Origin: Streptosporangium sp. NBC_01755
Lineage (GTDB): Bacteria; Actinomycetota; Actinomycetes; Streptosporangiales; Streptosporangiaceae
NCBI RefSeq assembly: GCF_035917995.1
Contig: NZ_CP109131.1
Coordinates: 6,572,001 to 6,636,000, forward strand
Length of the DNA stretch: 64,000 nucleotides
Direction: 5' to 3'
Positions 11,001 to 23,000 of the stretch are shown here, piece by piece. Numbering within the stretch: the first letter of the stretch is position 1; every line of letters begins with the position of its first letter. The notes under the pieces are model-generated. The model did no database searches, was not told the DNA's origin, and was given only the letters and a program-made list of their open reading frames with translations. The position numbers and the translations under genes were made by a program.

Positions 11001-14000
11001 CTGGATGTGGTCCGGCAGACCGAGGACGCTCCGGGGCTGGATCGGGTGGATGTGGTGCAGCCGACCTCGTTCGCGGTGATGGTGTCGTTGGCGGCGGTGT
11101 GGGAGTCGCTGGGGGTTCGTCCGGACGCGGTGGTGGGGCATTCGCAGGGGGAGATCGCGGCGGCGGTGGTGGCGGGTGGTCTGTCGTTGTCGGACGGTGC
11201 GCGGGTGGTGGCGTTGCGCAGCCGGTTGATCGCCGAGCGGTTGGCCGGGCTGGGGGCGATGGCGTCGGTGGCGTTGCCGGTCGAGCGGGTGCGTGAGTAC
11301 GTGGCGGTTTGGGACGGGCGGGTCTCGGTGGCTGCGGTGAACGGTCCGAACTCGGTGGTGGTGGCCGGTGAGGTCGCGGCGGTGGAGGAGCTGGTCGAGC
11401 GCCTTGCCGCTGAGAACGTGCGGGTGCGGCGGATCGCGGTGGACTATGCCTCGCATTCGGCGCAGGTGGATCTGATCGGGGAGGAGCTGGCCGGGGTCTT
11501 GGCGGGGGTGGCGCCGGGGCCGGTGCGGGTGCCGATGCTGTCGACGGTGACGGGTCAGTGGGTGGAGGGTGCGGAGCTGGGGGCCGGGTATTGGTGTGAG
11601 AATCTGCGGCGTACGGTGGGTTTCGCTCCGGCGGTGGGGGTGTTGCTGGAGCAGCGGTATCGGGTGTTCGTGGAGGTGAGTCCGCATCCGGTGCTGACGG
11701 TCGGGGTCCAGGAATGCGTGGATGCGGCCGAGGTGGAGGCTGTGATCGCCGGGACGTTGCGCCGTGAGGACGGCGGCCTGGATCGGGTGCTGGTCTCGGC
11801 GGCGGAGCTGTTCGTCCGTGGGGTGGCGGTGGACTGGCGGCAGGTGCTGCCGGGCGGGCGCCGGGTTGACCTGCCGACCTACGCCTTCCAGCGCCAGCGG
11901 TTCTGGCCGAGCGAGAGGCAGAGCGGTGATGCCCGGGTGCTGGGCCTGGCCGCGACGAGGCATCCGCTGCTGGGCGCGGTGATGCCTCGGGCCGACTCTG
12001 ACGGGGTGGTGCTGACCGGGCGGTTGTCGTCGGCGTCGCACTCGTGGCTGGCCGATTACGTGGTGGCGGGCTCGGTGGTGGTGCCGGGTGCGGCGTTCGT
12101 GGAGCTGGCGGTGCGGGCCGGTGACCAGGTCGGTTGCGATCTGGTGGAGGAGCTGACGCTGACCGCGCCGCTGGTGCTGGGCGAGGGTGACGCGGTCGCG
12201 GTACAGGTGTGGGTGGGCGCCGCGGAGGAGTCGGACCGCCGGGCGGTGAGCGTGTACTCGCGGTTGGCCGACGCGACCGATGAGGTGCCGTGGGTGCGGC
12301 ACGCGACCGGCACGCTCGCGACCGGTGCTCCGCAAGCCGCGCCGTTCGAGGTGGAGGTGTGGCCCCCGGCCGGGGCGACCGCGATCGAGCTGGACGGCCT
12401 TTATGACGAGCTGGCCACCCGAGGGCTGGGGTACGGTCCGGCATTCCAGGGGTTGCGGGCGGCCTGGCGGCGCGATGGTGAGATCTTCGCCGAGGTGAGG
12501 TTGCCCGAGCGGGTCGGCGAGGCGGATTCGTTCGGGTTGCATCCGGCGCTGCTGGACGCGGTGCTGCACGTGGTGCCGTTTGCGGGGCTGGACGATTCCG
12601 AGGCTGTCCGGGTGCCGTTCTCCTGGGGTGAGGTGTGCCTGCACGCGGCCGGGGCTTCGGTGCTGCGGGTGCGGCTGGCCAGGGTGGGTGGCGATGCCGT
12701 GTCGCTGAACGCGACGGATGCGACGGGTGCGCCGGTGCTGTCGGCGCGGTCGGTGGTGCTGCGGCCGATTTCCACCGGGCAGCTGGCGCTCTCCGATGGT
12801 CGCGGGGCCGGGCAGGACACGCTGTTCCGGGTGGAATGGGCTGCGGTAGGCGGTCTGCCGGAAGCCGACCAGGTGCCGGTGGCGGTACTCGGCCGGGACA
12901 CGCTGGGTGTCGCGGTGGCGTTGCGGGTGGCCGGGGACGTGGTGCCGGTGCATGCGGATCTGCTCGCGCTGGCCGAGGCGGATCCGGTGCCGGCGGTGGT
13001 GCTCGCGGAGGTGGTCTCGGATCCGGTGGCCGGGGTGGTGGAGTCGGCGCATGCGCTGGTCGCTCGCGTTCTGGATGTGGTGCAGCGGTGGCTGGCCGAT
13101 GACCGGTTCGCCGATTCGCGTCTGGTGTTCGTCACCCGGGGCGCGGTCGCGTCGGGTGACGGCGAGACGGTGGCTGATCTTCCGGCTTCCGGGGTGTGGG
13201 GGCTGGTCCGCAGTGCGCAGTCGGAGAACCCGGGCCGGTTCGTGCTGGTCGACATGGACCAGGACCAGGCCTCGCTGTCGGCCTTGCGCGGTGTACTGCC
13301 GGGGGTGCTGGCCTTGGGTGAGCCGCAGGCGGCGGTACGCGAGGGTGACGTTCTGGTCCCGCGCCTGGCGCGGATAGCGCCAGGATCTGACGTTGGCGAC
13401 GCGCCGGGCCGGGTCTGGGACCCGGAGGGCACGGTGCTGATCACCGGTGGCACCGGTGGTCTGGGCGCGCTGTTCGCACGGCACGTGGTGGCCGAGCGGG
13501 GTGTGCGGCATCTGCTGCTGACCAGCCGCCGGGGCCTGGACGCTCCGGGTGCGCTGGAGTTGCGGGCCGAGCTGATCGCGCACGGGGTCGAGGTCGAGAT
13601 CGCGGCCTGCGATGGGGCCGACCGTGACCAGGTGGCGGCGCTGCTGGCTCGGGTGGACGCCGGGCATCCGCTGACCGCGGTGATCCACACCGCCGGTGTG
13701 CTGGCCGATGGCACGATTCCGTCGCTGACGCCGGAGCGGCTGGATGCGGTGCTGCGGCCGAAGGTGGATGCGGCCTGGCACCTGCACGAACTCACCCAGG
13801 ACCGGGACCTTGCGGCGTTTGTCGTGTTCTCCTCCATGGCGGGGGTGATGGGCAACGCGGGTCAGGGCAACTACGCGGCGGCGAACGCGTTCCTCGACGC
13901 GCTGGCCCAGCTGCGCCGGGCCGAAGGGCTGCCGGGAGTGTCGCTGGCGTGGGGCTTGTGGGCGCAGGAGACCGGGATGACCGGCAGCCTCGGGGCGATA

Positions 14001-17000
14001 GATCTGCAGCGGATGGCGCGAGCGGGGATGCCGGCGCTGTCGGCCGAGCAGGGGCTCGCGGCGTTCGAGTCAGCTGCCACGACGGGTCACTCGCCGGTGG
14101 TGGTGGTGCGGCTGGATCTCTCGATCCTGCGTACGTTCCCCGAGCTGCCGCATCTGATGCGGGGCCTGGTGCGTGCGGGCCGCCGCCTGGCGGTCTCCAC
14201 CTCGGCAAGCGGGGATTCGGAGCTGGTGCGGCGGCTGGCGGGGCTGGAGGAGGCCGAGCGGGTTCGGCTGGTGGTGGAGCTGGTGCGCGCTCAGGCGGCG
14301 GTGGTGCTGGGTCACGCCTCGGGGGAGGACGTCCAGCCCGGACGTGAGTTCCGTGAGCTGGGCTTCGACTCCCTGACCGCGGTGGACCTGCGCAACCGGC
14401 TCAACATCGCCGTCGGGTTGCGGTTGCCTGCGACGCTGGTGTTCGACTATCCGACGCCGACCGTGCTGGCGCGGTTCCTGGTGTCGGAGTTGCTGGGCCG
14501 GCAGGACCAGGCCGTCGGGTCGGGTGTGGTGGCCGGGCCGAGGGCGTCGACGGCGGACGATCCGATCGTGATCGTGGGGATGAGCTGCCGGTTCCCCGGT
14601 GGGGTGAACTCGCCGGAAGAGCTGTGGCGGTTGCTGTCCGAGGGCGGGGACGCGATCTCGCCGGTTCCGGCCGATCGGGGCTGGGATCCGGAGTTGCTGT
14701 CCGGGACGGGCCTCGATGTTCAGGGTGGGTTCCTGGCGGATGTGGCGGGGTTCGACGCGGGGTTCTTCGGGATCTCGCCGCGTGAGGCGCTGGCGATGGA
14801 CCCGCAGCAGCGGTTGCTGCTGGAGGGGGCGTGGGAGGCGGTCGAGCGGGCCGGGATCGACCCGGTCTCGCTCAAGGGCAGCCACACCGGCGTGTTCGTG
14901 GGAAGCAACAGCCAAGACTACACGAGCCTGATCATAAGTACCCAGACGGATGTGCAAGGCCATGGCGTCACCGGTCTCTCGGCCAGCGTTTTGTCGGGCC
15001 GCCTGTCCTACATGCTGGGCTTGGAGGGCCCGGCGATGACGGTGGACACCGCGTGTTCGTCGTCGCTGGTGGCGATGCACCTGGCGGCGCAGGCGCTGCG
15101 GCAGGGGGAGTGCTCGCTGGCGCTGGCCGGCGGTACGACGGTGATGGCGTCACCGTTGGGGTTCATCGGCTTCAATGCGCAGGGCGGGATAGCAGCCGAC
15201 GGGCGATCCAAGGCGTTCGCCGACAGTGCGGACGGTACCGGCTGGTCTGAGGGTGTGGGCGTGCTGGTGCTGGAGCGGTTGTCGGATGCCCGCCGTAACG
15301 GTCATCAGGTGCTGGCGGTGATGCGTGGGTCGGCGATCAACCAGGACGGGGCGTCGAACGGGTTGACCGCGCCGAACGGTCCGTCGCAGCAGCGGGTGAT
15401 TCGTCAGGCGCTGGCCGGTGCGGGGTTGTCGCCGTCCGAGGTGGATGCGGTGGAGGCGCACGGTACGGGTACCAGGTTGGGTGACCCGATCGAGGCGCAG
15501 GCGCTGCTGGCGACCTACGGCCAGAACCGTGAAGCCGACCGGCCGCTGCTGCTGGGCGCGATCAAGTCGAACCTCGGTCACACCCAGGCCGCCGCGGGTG
15601 TGGCCGGTGTGATCAAGATGGTGCTGGCGATGCGGCACGGCGTGCTGCCCAAGACGCTGCATGTGGATGCGCCGTCCTCGCATGTGGACTGGTCGGCGGG
15701 TGCGGTGGAGCTGCTGACCGAGCAGGTGGAGTGGCCGCGGACGGGCCGTCCGCGCCGGGCGGGGGTGTCGTCGTTCGGGATCAGCGGCACCAACGCGCAC
15801 GTGATCCTCGAACAAGGGCCGGAAACATCGGCGGAAGAAGACACTCCGCAGGACCGGGTGCCTGCCGCGGGTGTGGTGCCGGTGCTGGTGTCGGCGAAGA
15901 CGGGTCAGGCGTTGCGGGCGCAGGCCGGGCGGCTGGTGTCGGTCCTGGACGGTGAGCCTGGTCTGGGGCTGGCCGATGCGGCGTTCTCGCTGGCCACGAC
16001 GCGGTCGGCGTTCGAGCATCGGGCGGTGGTGCTGGCCGCTGATCGTGAGGGTGTGCTGGCCGGGCTGGGTGCGCTGGCCGAGGATCTGCCAAGCGTGAGT
16101 GTGGTGCACGGAGCGGCGGGAGCGGAGCCGCGGCTCGCGTTCCTGTTCACCGGTCAGGGGAGCCAGCGGGCGGGGATGGGCCGGGAGCTGTATGCGCGGT
16201 TCCCGGTGTTCGCGGCGGCGTTGGATGCGGTGATCGGCGAGCTGGATCCGCTGCTGGACGGTTCGCTGCGCGAGGTGCTGTTCGCCGAGCCGGGCAGTGA
16301 CCAGGCGCAGGCGGGGTTGCTGGATCGGACCGGGTGGGCGCAGCCGGCCCTGTTCGCGGTGGAGACGGCGTTGTTCCGGCTGGTGTCCTCGTGGGGGGTG
16401 CGGCCGGATGTGCTGGCGGGGCATTCGATCGGGGAGATCACCGCGGCGCATGTGGCCGGGGTGTTGTCCCTGTCGGATGCGTGTGCGTTGGTGGCGGGCC
16501 GGGCGCGGTTGATGCAGGCGCTCCCCTCCGGTGGGGCGATGGTGGCGGTGCAGGCCTCTGAGGAGGAGGTCGCCGCCCTGCTGGCCGGGCGGGAGAAAGA
16601 GGTGTCGGTCGCGGCGGTGAACGGCCCGGTCTCGGTGGTGATCTCCGGGGTCGAGCAGCCGGTCCTTGAGGTCGCCGCCGCCCTGGAGAAGCGGGGGGTC
16701 AGGACGAAGCGGTTGCGGGTGTCGCATGCGTTCCATTCGCCGTTGATGGAGCCGATGCTGGCGGACTTCCGTGCGCTGGCGAGCAGGCTCGGCTATGGCG
16801 CGCCGAGGGTTCCGATCGTGTCCACCCTGACCGGGCAGGCGGCCACGGCCGAGCAGTTGTGCTCGCCGGACTACTGGGTGGATCAGGTGCGTGGAGCGGT
16901 CCGCTTCGCCGACGGCATCCGCACCCTGCAGGCGCAGGGCGTGCGGGCGTATCTGGAGCTCGGCCCCGACGGGGTGCTCACCGCCATGGCCCAGGACACC

Positions 17001-20000
17001 ATCGCGACCGAGCCGGAGGCACATGTGCACGAGTCGCACACGGTGCTGGTGCCGGTGCTGCGCAAGGACCGCGACGAGCACGGGGCGTCCCTGGCGGCGC
17101 TGGCCGAGCTGTATGTGCACGGGGTGCCGGTCGACTGGCGGGCAGTGCTGCCGGGTGGGCGCCGGGTCGACCTGCCGACCTATCCCTTCGAGCATCGACG
17201 GTTCTGGCCTGATGGCAGTGCCGGTGCGGGGAACATGGCGGCGGCGGGTCTGGCCACGGCAGGGCATCCGCTGTTGGGCGCCGCGGTGGGGCTGGCCGAT
17301 TCCGATGGGGTCGTGCTGACGGGACGGTTGTCGGTGCGGTCGCATCCGTGGCTGGCCGATCACGCGGTGGCCGGAACGGTGGTCTTCCCGGAGGCCGGGT
17401 TCCTGGAGCTGGCGGTGCGGGCGGGTGACCAGGTCGGCTGCGACCTGGTCGAGGAGCTGACGCTAGCCGCGCCGCTGGTGCTGGGCGAGCGGGGCGCGGT
17501 CGCGATGCAGGTGTCGGTGGGGGCTCCGCAGGAGACGGGCCACCGGAGCGTGAGCATCTACGCCCGGTCGGCTGATGATGTGCCGTGGGTACGGTACGCG
17601 ACCGGCACGCTCGCGACCGGTGCTCCGCAAGCCGCGCCGTTTGAGGTGGCGGTGTGGCCGCCGGCCGGGGCGACCGCGATCGAGCTGGAGGGGTTGTACG
17701 AGGAGCTGGCCGAGGACGGTTTCGCTTACGGTCCGGTGTTCCAGGGGTTGCGGGCGGCCTGGCGGGGTGTCGACGGTGAGGTGTTCGCCGAGGTGGCGCT
17801 GCCCGAGCAGGCGCAGTCGGACTCGGAGGCGTTCGGGGTGCATCCGGCTCTGCTGGATGCGGCGCTGCACGCGGTGACCTTCGCCGGGTTGGAGCCGGTG
17901 GAGGGTGGCCTGGTGCCGTCTTCGTGGGAGCAGGTGTGCCTGCACGCGGGTGGTGCTTCGGTGTTGCGGGTGCGGTTGGTCAGGACGGGGCCGGATGCGG
18001 TGTCGCTGAGCGCGGTGGACGCGGCCGGGGAGCCGGTGCTGTCGGCGCGCTCGGTGGTGTTGCGGCCGGTCTCGGCCGAGCAGCTGGCGCTCTCCGGTGG
18101 TGTCGGCGTGGGCTGGGAGTCGTTGTTCGGGGTGGAGTGGGCGCCCACGGGTGCTTTGCCGGAGCCCGGTGGGGTGTCGGTGGCGGTGCTGGGTGCGGAC
18201 GCGTTGGGGGTTGCTCCCGCGTTGCGGGCGGCCGGGGAGCCGGGTGGCCTTGCGGTGGAGGTGCACGCGGAGCTGTCGTCGCTGGCGGCGGGCACGGTGC
18301 CGGCCGTGGTGATGGTGGAGGCGGTCTCGGATCCGGTGGGAGAGGTGGTGGAGTCGGCGCATGCGCTGACCGCCCGGGTGCTGGACCTGTTGCAGGGCTG
18401 GCTGGCCGAGGAGCGGTTCGCCGAGTCGCGGCTGGTGTTCCTGACCCGGGGCGCGGTCGCGGCGGGCGACGGCGAGGTGGTCACCGATCTGGCGGCCGCG
18501 GCGGTGTGGGGTCTTGTCCGTAGTGCCCAGTCGGAGAATCCGGGCCGGCTCCTGCTGATCGATGTGGATCTGGAATCCCCGCTGTCAAGGCTGCTGGGGA
18601 TGTCGGTGTCCGAGGAGCCGCAGATGGCGGTGCGCGGGGGCGAGGTGCGGGTGCCGCGCCTGGCGCGGATGGCGCCCGGCTCTGACCTGGGCGACGTGGC
18701 GGGCCGGGTCTGGGATCCGGAGGGGACGGTGTTGATCACCGGTGGTACCGGTGGTCTGGGCGGGCTGTTTGCGCGGCATGTGGTGGCCGAGCGGGGTGTG
18801 CGGCATCTGCTGCTGGCCAGCCGCCGGGGTCTGGACGCTCCGGGTGCGCTGGAGTTGCGGGCCGAGTTGATCGCGCACGGGGTCGAGGTCACCATCGCGG
18901 CGTGCGACATGGCCGACCGGGACGCGGTGGCGGCCCTGCTGACGCAGGTCCCGGCCGAACATCCGCTGACCGCGGTGATCCACACCGCGGGTGTGCTGGC
19001 CGACGGGACGATTCCGTCGCTGTCGGCGGAGGGGTTGCATGCGGTGTTGCGGCCGAAGGTGGATGCGGCCTGGCATCTGCACGAGCTGACCCGGGGCCTG
19101 GACCTGGCGGCGTTCGTGGTGTTCTCCTCGCTTGCGGGTGTGGTGGGAGCGCCTGGTCAGGGTAACTACGCGGCGGCCAACGTGTTCTTGGACGCGCTGG
19201 CTCAGGTGCGCCGGGCTGCGGGGCTGGCGGGGTTGTCGCTGGCGTGGGGTGCCTGGGCCCAGGACGCGGGGATGACCGGCACGCTGGGTGAGATCGAGAT
19301 GCGGCGGATCAGCCGGACGGGTATGCCGGCGTTGTCGGCCGAGCAGGGGCTCGCGGCGTTCGAGGCGGCGGTGGGGTCGGATCGGGCGATGGTGGTGCCG
19401 GTGCGGCTGGAGCTGTCGGTGCTGCGGGCGATGGGCGAGGTGCCGCATTTGATGCGGGGCCTGGTGCGTGCGGGGCGCCGGTCGGCGGTCTCCGTTCTCG
19501 CGGGCGGGGACGCGGAGCTGGTGCGGCGGCTGGCGGGCCTGGAGCAGGCCGAGCAGGTGCGGCTGGTGATGGAACTGGTGTGCACTCAGGCGGCGATGGT
19601 GCTGGGGCACGAGTCGGTGGACGCGATCCAGCCGGGACGGGAGTTCCGCGAGCTGGGCTTCGACTCCCTGACCACTGTGGAGCTGCGCAACCGGCTGAAC
19701 GCGGCGACGGGGCTGCGGCTGCCCGCCACCCTCATCTTCGACTACCCCACTCCCGTGAGCCTCGCCGAATACCTCCTGGAGGAAATCGCGCCCGGAGCGA
19801 ACAAGGCCACGGAGTTGTCATTGCTGGCCGATCTCAACCGGTTCGAGACCGCTCTTTCCGATACCGCGCTCGACGAGCTCGCCCGGAACGGCATCGTCAC
19901 CCGGCTGCGGCAGCTACTGGCGAAGATGAGCGAGAGCAGCACGGAAACTAGTGAAATCGCTGTCGCCGACGTGCTCAACTCTGCGAGTACCAAGGACATC

Positions 20001-20045
20001 CTCGGCTTCATCGAAAACGAACTGGGCCGCCTCAAAGACCTGTGA
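4902..20045 (+). CDS. Modular type I PKS, protein 1, 3' part (rest of M2, M3, M4)
   Basis: This is the frame-3 continuation of the preceding segment. Sequence homologous to AT begins at about 4947; the ATG at 4902 is only the first in-frame start, has no ribosome site and would begin mid-domain. It encodes the end of the M2 AT, DH, enoylreductase (ER), KR and ACP, then M3 (KS-AT-DH-KR-ACP) and M4 (KS-AT-DH-KR-ACP). A roughly 90-residue C-terminal tail, ending in an acidic helix and LGRLKDL, is the docking region expected to meet the coiled coil at the start of the next PKS. The stop TGA is at 20043-20045. The frame stays open for 15 kb, which argues that it is still translated in the organism or was until very recently. 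It acts in the cytoplasm as an assembly-line enzyme on ACP-bound chains. Confidence 0.95.
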   Translation: MCVGGGPGAVDAGAPSGGAMVAVQASEEEVAALLAGREKEVSVAAVNGPVSVVISGVEQPVLEVAAALAERGVRAKRLRVSHAFHSPLMEPMLADFRALASRLGYGAPRVPIVSTLTGQAATAEQLCSPDYWVDQVRGAVRFADGIRTLRAQGVRAYLELGPDGVLTAMAQDTLMADSGPSAANQASKSGSDVEPASGPDSDVVLVPVLRGGRDEQEAVTEALARLHVHGVPVNWQTVLPRGRRVDLPTYAFEHQRYWPEGAGSQVGNVAAAGLATAGHPLLGAAVGLADSDGVLLTGRLSVRSHPWLADHAVAGTVIFPGTGFLELAIRAGDQVGCDVVEELTLTAPLVLGETDAVAVQVWVGAAQESGRRSVNVYARSAQAADDVPWVRHATGTLAAGVLATGTSPAVPFDAAVWPPQGATAIETDGLYEGMAAGGFAYGPVFQGLRAAWRGVDGAVFAEVVLPEQAQSSAGAFGVHPALLDAALHAVPFVGLEPVEGGRLPFSWSEVSLQAAGAAMLRVRLLRTAADSVTLTAVDAAGEPVLSARSLVLRPFLPGQIAAAGGGQVMERDGLFRLEWTTLSEVTVADPVPVAMVGFAAFEPDALGLARRWESVAVHRDLSALAEAGSVPGVVLAEVAAGSAVEVVASAHEVTAGVLGLLQGWLAEERFAESRLVFVTRGAVAAGDGEVVADLAAAAVWGLVRSAQSENPGRFLLVDVDVDEESVRLGALGGVLASGEPQVAVRGGRVWAPRLASLVSGAGLLPPSGTGWRLGSRAKGSLDALELIPYPETAEPLGAGQVRVAVHAAGVNFRDLLDGLNALGWFQDKVGLMGGEAAGVVLEVGPEVDDLRPGDRVVCLTEGAFGPVVTSAQVLAKIPDGVSFEQAATILVTFLTAYYGLMDLAGLREGERLLVHAGTGGVGMAAIQLAQRLGVEVFATASPAKWDVLRSLGIPDDHIASSRSPEFEERFRAVCGERGIDVVLNSLTGELIDASARLLRPGGRFIEMGKLDIRSQEQFPGLVYHWFDMLDAGPERLRQILAELMGLFAAGELRPLPFTAWDVRRGRDAFRFMSQARHTGKIVLTMPRVWNPEGTVLITGGTGGLGAELARHLVAERGVRHLLLTSRRGPDAPGVTELHRELSDRGARITIIACDMADRDAVAGLLAGIDAEHPLTAVIHAAGIVDDGTIASLTAERLDAVLRPKVDAAWHLHELTREMDLAGFVVFSSLAGLMGNAGQGNYAAANAWLDALMAQRQAQGLPGLSLTWGLWAQATGMTGGLSQASVERMTAAGLPPITTEQGLALFDTAIGSDSPLVVPVRLNLPAMSAQLVPPLLRGLVRGTRRTAAALSAAGGGGAGEALSRQLAGLDHPKRIQMLIDLVRAQAAAVLGHSSLEAVDVRREFRELGFDSLTALELRNRLNAATGLRLPSTLVFDYPTPTVLGEYLLSEVLGVHGDAILPVAATSVVDDPIAIVSMACRYPGGVSSPEDLWRLVAEGQDAISPLPRDRGWQARGELDFDGGFVIDATDFDPGFFGISPREALAMDPQQRLLLEASWEAVERAGIDPVSLRGSRTGVFAGVIYHDYGTSAQFPPDVMTFVSTGNSGSIVTGRVAYALGLEGPAVTVDTACSSSLVAMHMAAQALRSGECSLALAGGVTVMATPGVFIDFSAQGGLASDGRCKAFADTADGTSWSEGVGVLVLERLSDARRNGHQVLAVVRGSAINQDGASNGLTAPNGPSQQRVIRQALAGAGLSPSEVDVVEAHGTGTTLGDPIEAQALLATYGQDRPEDRPVLLGSVKSNLGHTQAAAGVAGVIKMVMAMRHGVLPKTLHVDAPSSHVDWSMGAVELLTEARDWPEAGRPRRAGVSSFGISGTNAHVIIEQGPEAPETESGGEGQAPAADVVPWVVSGKTEEALRAQARRLAAFMDTHGELNPVDVGSSLVSSRSVFEHRAVVVGGGHEELLAGLAAVTSGESATRVVAGVADVEGKSVWVFPGQGAQWVGMGAALLEESAVFAARMAECAAALQPFVDWSLLDVVRQTEDAPGLDRVDVVQPTSFAVMVSLAAVWESLGVRPDAVVGHSQGEIAAAVVAGGLSLSDGARVVALRSRLIAERLAGLGAMASVALPVERVREYVAVWDGRVSVAAVNGPNSVVVAGEVAAVEELVERLAAENVRVRRIAVDYASHSAQVDLIGEELAGVLAGVAPGPVRVPMLSTVTGQWVEGAELGAGYWCENLRRTVGFAPAVGVLLEQRYRVFVEVSPHPVLTVGVQECVDAAEVEAVIAGTLRREDGGLDRVLVSAAELFVRGVAVDWRQVLPGGRRVDLPTYAFQRQRFWPSERQSGDARVLGLAATRHPLLGAVMPRADSDGVVLTGRLSSASHSWLADYVVAGSVVVPGAAFVELAVRAGDQVGCDLVEELTLTAPLVLGEGDAVAVQVWVGAAEESDRRAVSVYSRLADATDEVPWVRHATGTLATGAPQAAPFEVEVWPPAGATAIELDGLYDELATRGLGYGPAFQGLRAAWRRDGEIFAEVRLPERVGEADSFGLHPALLDAVLHVVPFAGLDDSEAVRVPFSWGEVCLHAAGASVLRVRLARVGGDAVSLNATDATGAPVLSARSVVLRPISTGQLALSDGRGAGQDTLFRVEWAAVGGLPEADQVPVAVLGRDTLGVAVALRVAGDVVPVHADLLALAEADPVPAVVLAEVVSDPVAGVVESAHALVARVLDVVQRWLADDRFADSRLVFVTRGAVASGDGETVADLPASGVWGLVRSAQSENPGRFVLVDMDQDQASLSALRGVLPGVLALGEPQAAVREGDVLVPRLARIAPGSDVGDAPGRVWDPEGTVLITGGTGGLGALFARHVVAERGVRHLLLTSRRGLDAPGALELRAELIAHGVEVEIAACDGADRDQVAALLARVDAGHPLTAVIHTAGVLADGTIPSLTPERLDAVLRPKVDAAWHLHELTQDRDLAAFVVFSSMAGVMGNAGQGNYAAANAFLDALAQLRRAEGLPGVSLAWGLWAQETGMTGSLGAIDLQRMARAGMPALSAEQGLAAFESAATTGHSPVVVVRLDLSILRTFPELPHLMRGLVRAGRRLAVSTSASGDSELVRRLAGLEEAERVRLVVELVRAQAAVVLGHASGEDVQPGREFRELGFDSLTAVDLRNRLNIAVGLRLPATLVFDYPTPTVLARFLVSELLGRQDQAVGSGVVAGPRASTADDPIVIVGMSCRFPGGVNSPEELWRLLSEGGDAISPVPADRGWDPELLSGTGLDVQGGFLADVAGFDAGFFGISPREALAMDPQQRLLLEGAWEAVERAGIDPVSLKGSHTGVFVGSNSQDYTSLIISTQTDVQGHGVTGLSASVLSGRLSYMLGLEGPAMTVDTACSSSLVAMHLAAQALRQGECSLALAGGTTVMASPLGFIGFNAQGGIAADGRSKAFADSADGTGWSEGVGVLVLERLSDARRNGHQVLAVMRGSAINQDGASNGLTAPNGPSQQRVIRQALAGAGLSPSEVDAVEAHGTGTRLGDPIEAQALLATYGQNREADRPLLLGAIKSNLGHTQAAAGVAGVIKMVLAMRHGVLPKTLHVDAPSSHVDWSAGAVELLTEQVEWPRTGRPRRAGVSSFGISGTNAHVILEQGPETSAEEDTPQDRVPAAGVVPVLVSAKTGQALRAQAGRLVSVLDGEPGLGLADAAFSLATTRSAFEHRAVVLAADREGVLAGLGALAEDLPSVSVVHGAAGAEPRLAFLFTGQGSQRAGMGRELYARFPVFAAALDAVIGELDPLLDGSLREVLFAEPGSDQAQAGLLDRTGWAQPALFAVETALFRLVSSWGVRPDVLAGHSIGEITAAHVAGVLSLSDACALVAGRARLMQALPSGGAMVAVQASEEEVAALLAGREKEVSVAAVNGPVSVVISGVEQPVLEVAAALEKRGVRTKRLRVSHAFHSPLMEPMLADFRALASRLGYGAPRVPIVSTLTGQAATAEQLCSPDYWVDQVRGAVRFADGIRTLQAQGVRAYLELGPDGVLTAMAQDTIATEPEAHVHESHTVLVPVLRKDRDEHGASLAALAELYVHGVPVDWRAVLPGGRRVDLPTYPFEHRRFWPDGSAGAGNMAAAGLATAGHPLLGAAVGLADSDGVVLTGRLSVRSHPWLADHAVAGTVVFPEAGFLELAVRAGDQVGCDLVEELTLAAPLVLGERGAVAMQVSVGAPQETGHRSVSIYARSADDVPWVRYATGTLATGAPQAAPFEVAVWPPAGATAIELEGLYEELAEDGFAYGPVFQGLRAAWRGVDGEVFAEVALPEQAQSDSEAFGVHPALLDAALHAVTFAGLEPVEGGLVPSSWEQVCLHAGGASVLRVRLVRTGPDAVSLSAVDAAGEPVLSARSVVLRPVSAEQLALSGGVGVGWESLFGVEWAPTGALPEPGGVSVAVLGADALGVAPALRAAGEPGGLAVEVHAELSSLAAGTVPAVVMVEAVSDPVGEVVESAHALTARVLDLLQGWLAEERFAESRLVFLTRGAVAAGDGEVVTDLAAAAVWGLVRSAQSENPGRLLLIDVDLESPLSRLLGMSVSEEPQMAVRGGEVRVPRLARMAPGSDLGDVAGRVWDPEGTVLITGGTGGLGGLFARHVVAERGVRHLLLASRRGLDAPGALELRAELIAHGVEVTIAACDMADRDAVAALLTQVPAEHPLTAVIHTAGVLADGTIPSLSAEGLHAVLRPKVDAAWHLHELTRGLDLAAFVVFSSLAGVVGAPGQGNYAAANVFLDALAQVRRAAGLAGLSLAWGAWAQDAGMTGTLGEIEMRRISRTGMPALSAEQGLAAFEAAVGSDRAMVVPVRLELSVLRAMGEVPHLMRGLVRAGRRSAVSVLAGGDAELVRRLAGLEQAEQVRLVMELVCTQAAMVLGHESVDAIQPGREFRELGFDSLTTVELRNRLNAATGLRLPATLIFDYPTPVSLAEYLLEEIAPGANKATELSLLADLNRFETALSDTALDELARNGIVTRLRQLLAKMSESSTETSEIAVADVLNSASTKDILGFIENELGRLKDL
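4944..4946 (+). other. Single-base deletion (frameshift) inside the M2 AT
   Basis: Here the sequence reads GCTCCCTCCGG. The same codons in the M4, M8, M9 and M10 ATs (about 16522, 39187, 44522 and 49861) read GCTCCCCTCCGG, giving residues ALPSGG; M11 (about 56526) has the equivalent length with one synonymous change. The loss of one C from a C run moves the frame from 1 to 3. Either a sequencing or assembly error at a homopolymer, or a genuine mutation that would truncate the synthase. The intact downstream frame favours an error. Confidence 0.9.
5125..7060 (+). repeat. Dispersed direct repeat C, copy 1 (M2: AT end to DH-ER linker)
   Basis: Nearly identical to 50044-51979 at an offset of 44919 bases, almost 2 kb shared between modules of two different PKS proteins. 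I noticed a single difference (AGG versus CGG near 5691) in the parts compared by eye. Confidence 0.88.
10850..11830 (+). repeat. Dispersed repeat D: methylmalonyl AT block, copy 1 (M3)
   Basis: Nearly identical to 21768-22748 (M5, offset 10918) and, over most of its length, to 27985-28840 (M6). The first 180 or so bases of the window match its end, so M1 carries a fourth copy. Confidence 0.88.
12780..13370 (+). repeat. Dispersed repeat E, copy 1 (M3 DH-KR linker)
   Basis: Nearly identical to about 46092-46690 in M9, in the structural linker that precedes the KR. It marks one end of a recombination patch in M9. Confidence 0.8.
14556..19790 (+). other. PKS module M4: KS-AT(malonyl)-DH-KR-ACP
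   Basis: KS Cys at 15054-15056. AT Ser at 16425-16427 (GHSIGE) and HAFH at 16725-16736, malonyl type. DH His at 17361-17363 in [14 protein letters not shown]; the usual Gly after the motif Pro is Glu, but the catalytic His and the downstream HPALLD Asp are present, so activity is expected. KR about 18708-19430 with a GAPGQGNY catalytic segment. ACP about 19510-19760 ([10 protein letters not shown]). No ER. Predicted output: a disubstituted alkene, C16=C17 of the final chain. Confidence 0.88.
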
Positions 20046-20071
20046 TGTCCCGGCTCATACGCGAATACCCT

Positions 20072-20077
20072 GGAGGG
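20072..20077 (+). promoter_or_regulatory. Ribosome binding site of PKS 2
   Basis: GGAGGG lies 8 bases before the ATG at 20086. It decides the start: the frame is open upstream to 19951, but that stretch overlaps the end of PKS 1 in another frame and does not encode PKS-like sequence. Confidence 0.85.
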
Positions 20078-20085
20078 CTTCTCCC

Positions 20086-23000
20086 ATGTCGGAAGACCTG
20101 AAGCTCGTTGACTACCTCAAGTCGGTCGCCACCGACCTGTACGAGACCCGTCGACGGCTCGAAGAGGTGGAGTCGGGCAAGCGCGAGCCGATCGCCATCG
20201 TGTCGATGTCATGCCGCTTTCCAGGTGGAGTTGGCTCTCCTGAAGATTTGTGGCGATTGCTGGCTGAGGGTGAGGATGCGATCTCGCCGGTCCCGGCCGA
20301 TCGGGGCTGGGATCTGGGGATGTCGTCAGGGTTGGGATCCGATGGCGGGGGTGGTAGCGCGGCCCAGGGTGGGTTCCTGGCGGATGTGGCGGGGTTTGAC
20401 GCGGGGTTCTTCGGGATCTCGCCGCGTGAGGCGTTGGCGATGGATCCGCAGCAGCGGCTGCTGCTGGAGACGTCGTGGGAGGCTTTCGAGCGGGCCGGGA
20501 TCGACCCGGTCTCGCTGAAGGGCAGTTCCACCGGGGTGTTCGTGGGCACCAACGGCCAGGACTACATGAATCTGATCATGAGCACCCAGGTGGATGTTCA
20601 GGGCCATGGCGTCACCGGTCTGGGAGCCAGCGTGCTGTCGGGCCGCCTGTCCTACACCCTGGGCCTGGAGGGCCCGGCGGTGACCGTGGACACCGCGTGC
20701 TCTTCGTCGCTGGTGACATTGCACCTTGCGGTACAGGCGCTGCGGTCGGGGGAGTGCTCGCTGGCGCTGGCCGGCGGTATCACGGTGATGACGTCGCCGA
20801 TGGTGTTCGTCGGCTTCAGCGCGCAGGGCGGAATGGCGCCCGATGGGCGGTGCAAGGCGTTCTCCGACACCGCGGACGGCACCAGTTGGTCCGAGGGTGT
20901 GGGCATGCTGGTGCTGGAGCGGTTGTCGGACGCCCGCCGCAACGGGCACCAGGTGCTGGCGGTGGTGCGTGGATCGGCGATCAACCAGGATGGTGCGTCC
21001 AATGGGCTGACGGCGCCGAACGGTCCTTCGCAGCGGCGGGTGATTCGTCAGGCGCTGGCCGGCGCGGGGTTGTCGTCGTCCGAGGTGGACGCGGTCGAGG
21101 CGCACGGCACCGGCACGGTTCTGGGTGACCCGATCGAGGCGCAGGCGCTGCTGGCGACCTATGGGCAGGACCGGGACGAGGATCGGCCGCTGTTGCTGGG
21201 GGCGATCAAGTCGAACCTCGGTCATACCCAGGCCGCGGCCGGTGTGGCGGGTGTGATCAAGATGGTGCTGGCGATGCGGCATGGCGTGCTGCCCAAGACG
21301 CTGCACGTGGATGCGCCGTCGTCGCATGTGGACTGGTCGGCGGGTGCGGTGGAGCTGCTGACCGAGGCGGCCGAGTGGCCGAAGAGCGGTCGTCCGCGCC
21401 GGGCGGGGGTGTCGTCGTTCGGGGTCAGCGGCACCAACGCGCACGTGATCCTCGAACAAGGACCGGAAACGCCGGAAGGAGAGGACGCGCCGCAGGAACA
21501 GGCATTGGCCGCTGATGTGGTGAGCGGTGTGGTTCCGGTGCTGGTGTCGGGCCATACGGCGGGGGCGTTGCGGGCACAGGCCGAGCGGCTGGTCTCGCAC
21601 GTGGAGGGCCATCGTGAGGTGGCACTGGTGGATACGGCGTTCTCGCTGGTGTCGTCGCGGTCGGTGTTCGAGCACCGGGCGGTGGTCATCGGCGGTGGCC
21701 ATGAGGAGCTGCTGGCGGGGCTGGGCGCGGTCGCCTCGGGTGAGTCCACGGCGGGTGTGGTTGCGGGTGTGGCCGATGTCGTGGGGAAGTCGGTGTGGGT
21801 GTTCCCTGGTCAGGGGGCGCAGTGGGTGGGGATGGGTGCGGCTCTGCTGGAGGAGTCGGCGGTGTTCGCGGCTCGGATGGCGGAGTGTGCGGCGGCGTTG
21901 CAGCCGTTCGTGGACTGGTCGTTGCTGGATGTGGTCCGGCAGACCGAGGACGCTCCGGGGCTGGATCGGGTGGATGTGGTGCAGCCGACCTCGTTCGCGG
22001 TGATGGTGTCGTTGGCGGCGGTGTGGGAGTCGCTGGGGGTTCGTCCGGACGCGGTGGTGGGGCATTCGCAGGGCGAGATCGCGGCGGCGGTGGTGGCGGG
22101 TGGTCTGTCGTTGTCGGACGGTGCGCGGGTGGTGGCGTTGCGCAGCCGGTTGATCGCCGAGCGGTTGGCCGGGCTGGGGGCGATGGCGTCGGTGGCGTTG
22201 CCGGTCGAGCGGGTGCGTGAGTACGTGGCGGTTTGGGACGGGCGGGTCTCGGTGGCTGCGGTGAACGGTCCGAACTCGGTGGTGGTGGCCGGTGAGGTCG
22301 CGGCGGTGGAGGAGCTGGTCGAGCGCCTTGCCGCTGAGAACGTGCGGGTGCGGCGGATCGCGGTGGACTATGCCTCGCATTCGGCGCAGGTGGATCTGAT
22401 CGGGGAGGAGCTGGCCGGGGTCCTGGCGGGGGTGGCGCCGGGGCCGGTGCGGGTGCCGATGCTGTCGACGGTGACGGGTCAGTGGGTGGAGGGTGCGGAG
22501 CTGGGGGCCGGGTATTGGTGTGAGAATCTGCGGCGTACGGTGGGTTTCGCTCCGGCGGTGGGGGTGTTGCTGGAGCAGCGGTATCGGGTGTTCGTGGAGG
22601 TGAGTCCGCATCCGGTGCTGACGGTCGGGGTCCAGGAATGCGTGGATGCGGCCGAGGTGGAGGCTGTGATTGCCGGGACGTTGCGGCGTGAGGACGGCGG
22701 GCTGGATCGGGTGCTGGTCTCGGCGGCGGAGCTGTTCGTTCGAGGCGTGGCGGTGGACTGGCAGAGCGTGCTGACCGGTGGCCGGCGGGTCGACCTGCCC
22801 ACCTACGCCTTCCAGCACCAGGAGTTCTGGCCCAAGGGAACGGGTACCGGTGCGGGGAATGTGGCCGCGGCGGGGTTGGCCGCGACGGATCATCCGCTGC
22901 TGGGTGCGGCGGTGGGTCTGGCCGACTCGGACGGGGTGCTGCTGACCGGGCGGTTGTCCCTGCGGTCGCATCCATGGCTGGCCGATCACGTGGTGGCCGG

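Larger units (their letters stand above)
9303..14520 (+). other. PKS module M3: KS-AT(methylmalonyl)-DH(inactive)-KR-ACP
   Basis: KS Cys at 9786-9788. AT Ser at 11142-11144 in GHSQGE and YASH at 11445-11456, the signature of methylmalonyl-CoA use. The DH has Tyr at 12057-12059 in place of the catalytic His ([11 protein letters not shown]), so dehydration is not expected. KR about 13410-14130, B type (LAD motif, no diagnostic Trp). ACP about 14210-14480. There is no ER. Predicted output: alpha-methyl, beta-hydroxy. The linker at about 12780-13370 reappears almost unchanged in M9. Confidence 0.9.

Noticed and set aside
19951-20085. Upstream extension of PKS 2
   Set aside because: It overlaps the end of PKS 1 in another frame, encodes nothing PKS-like, and lacks a ribosome site; ATG 20086 follows GGAGGG.
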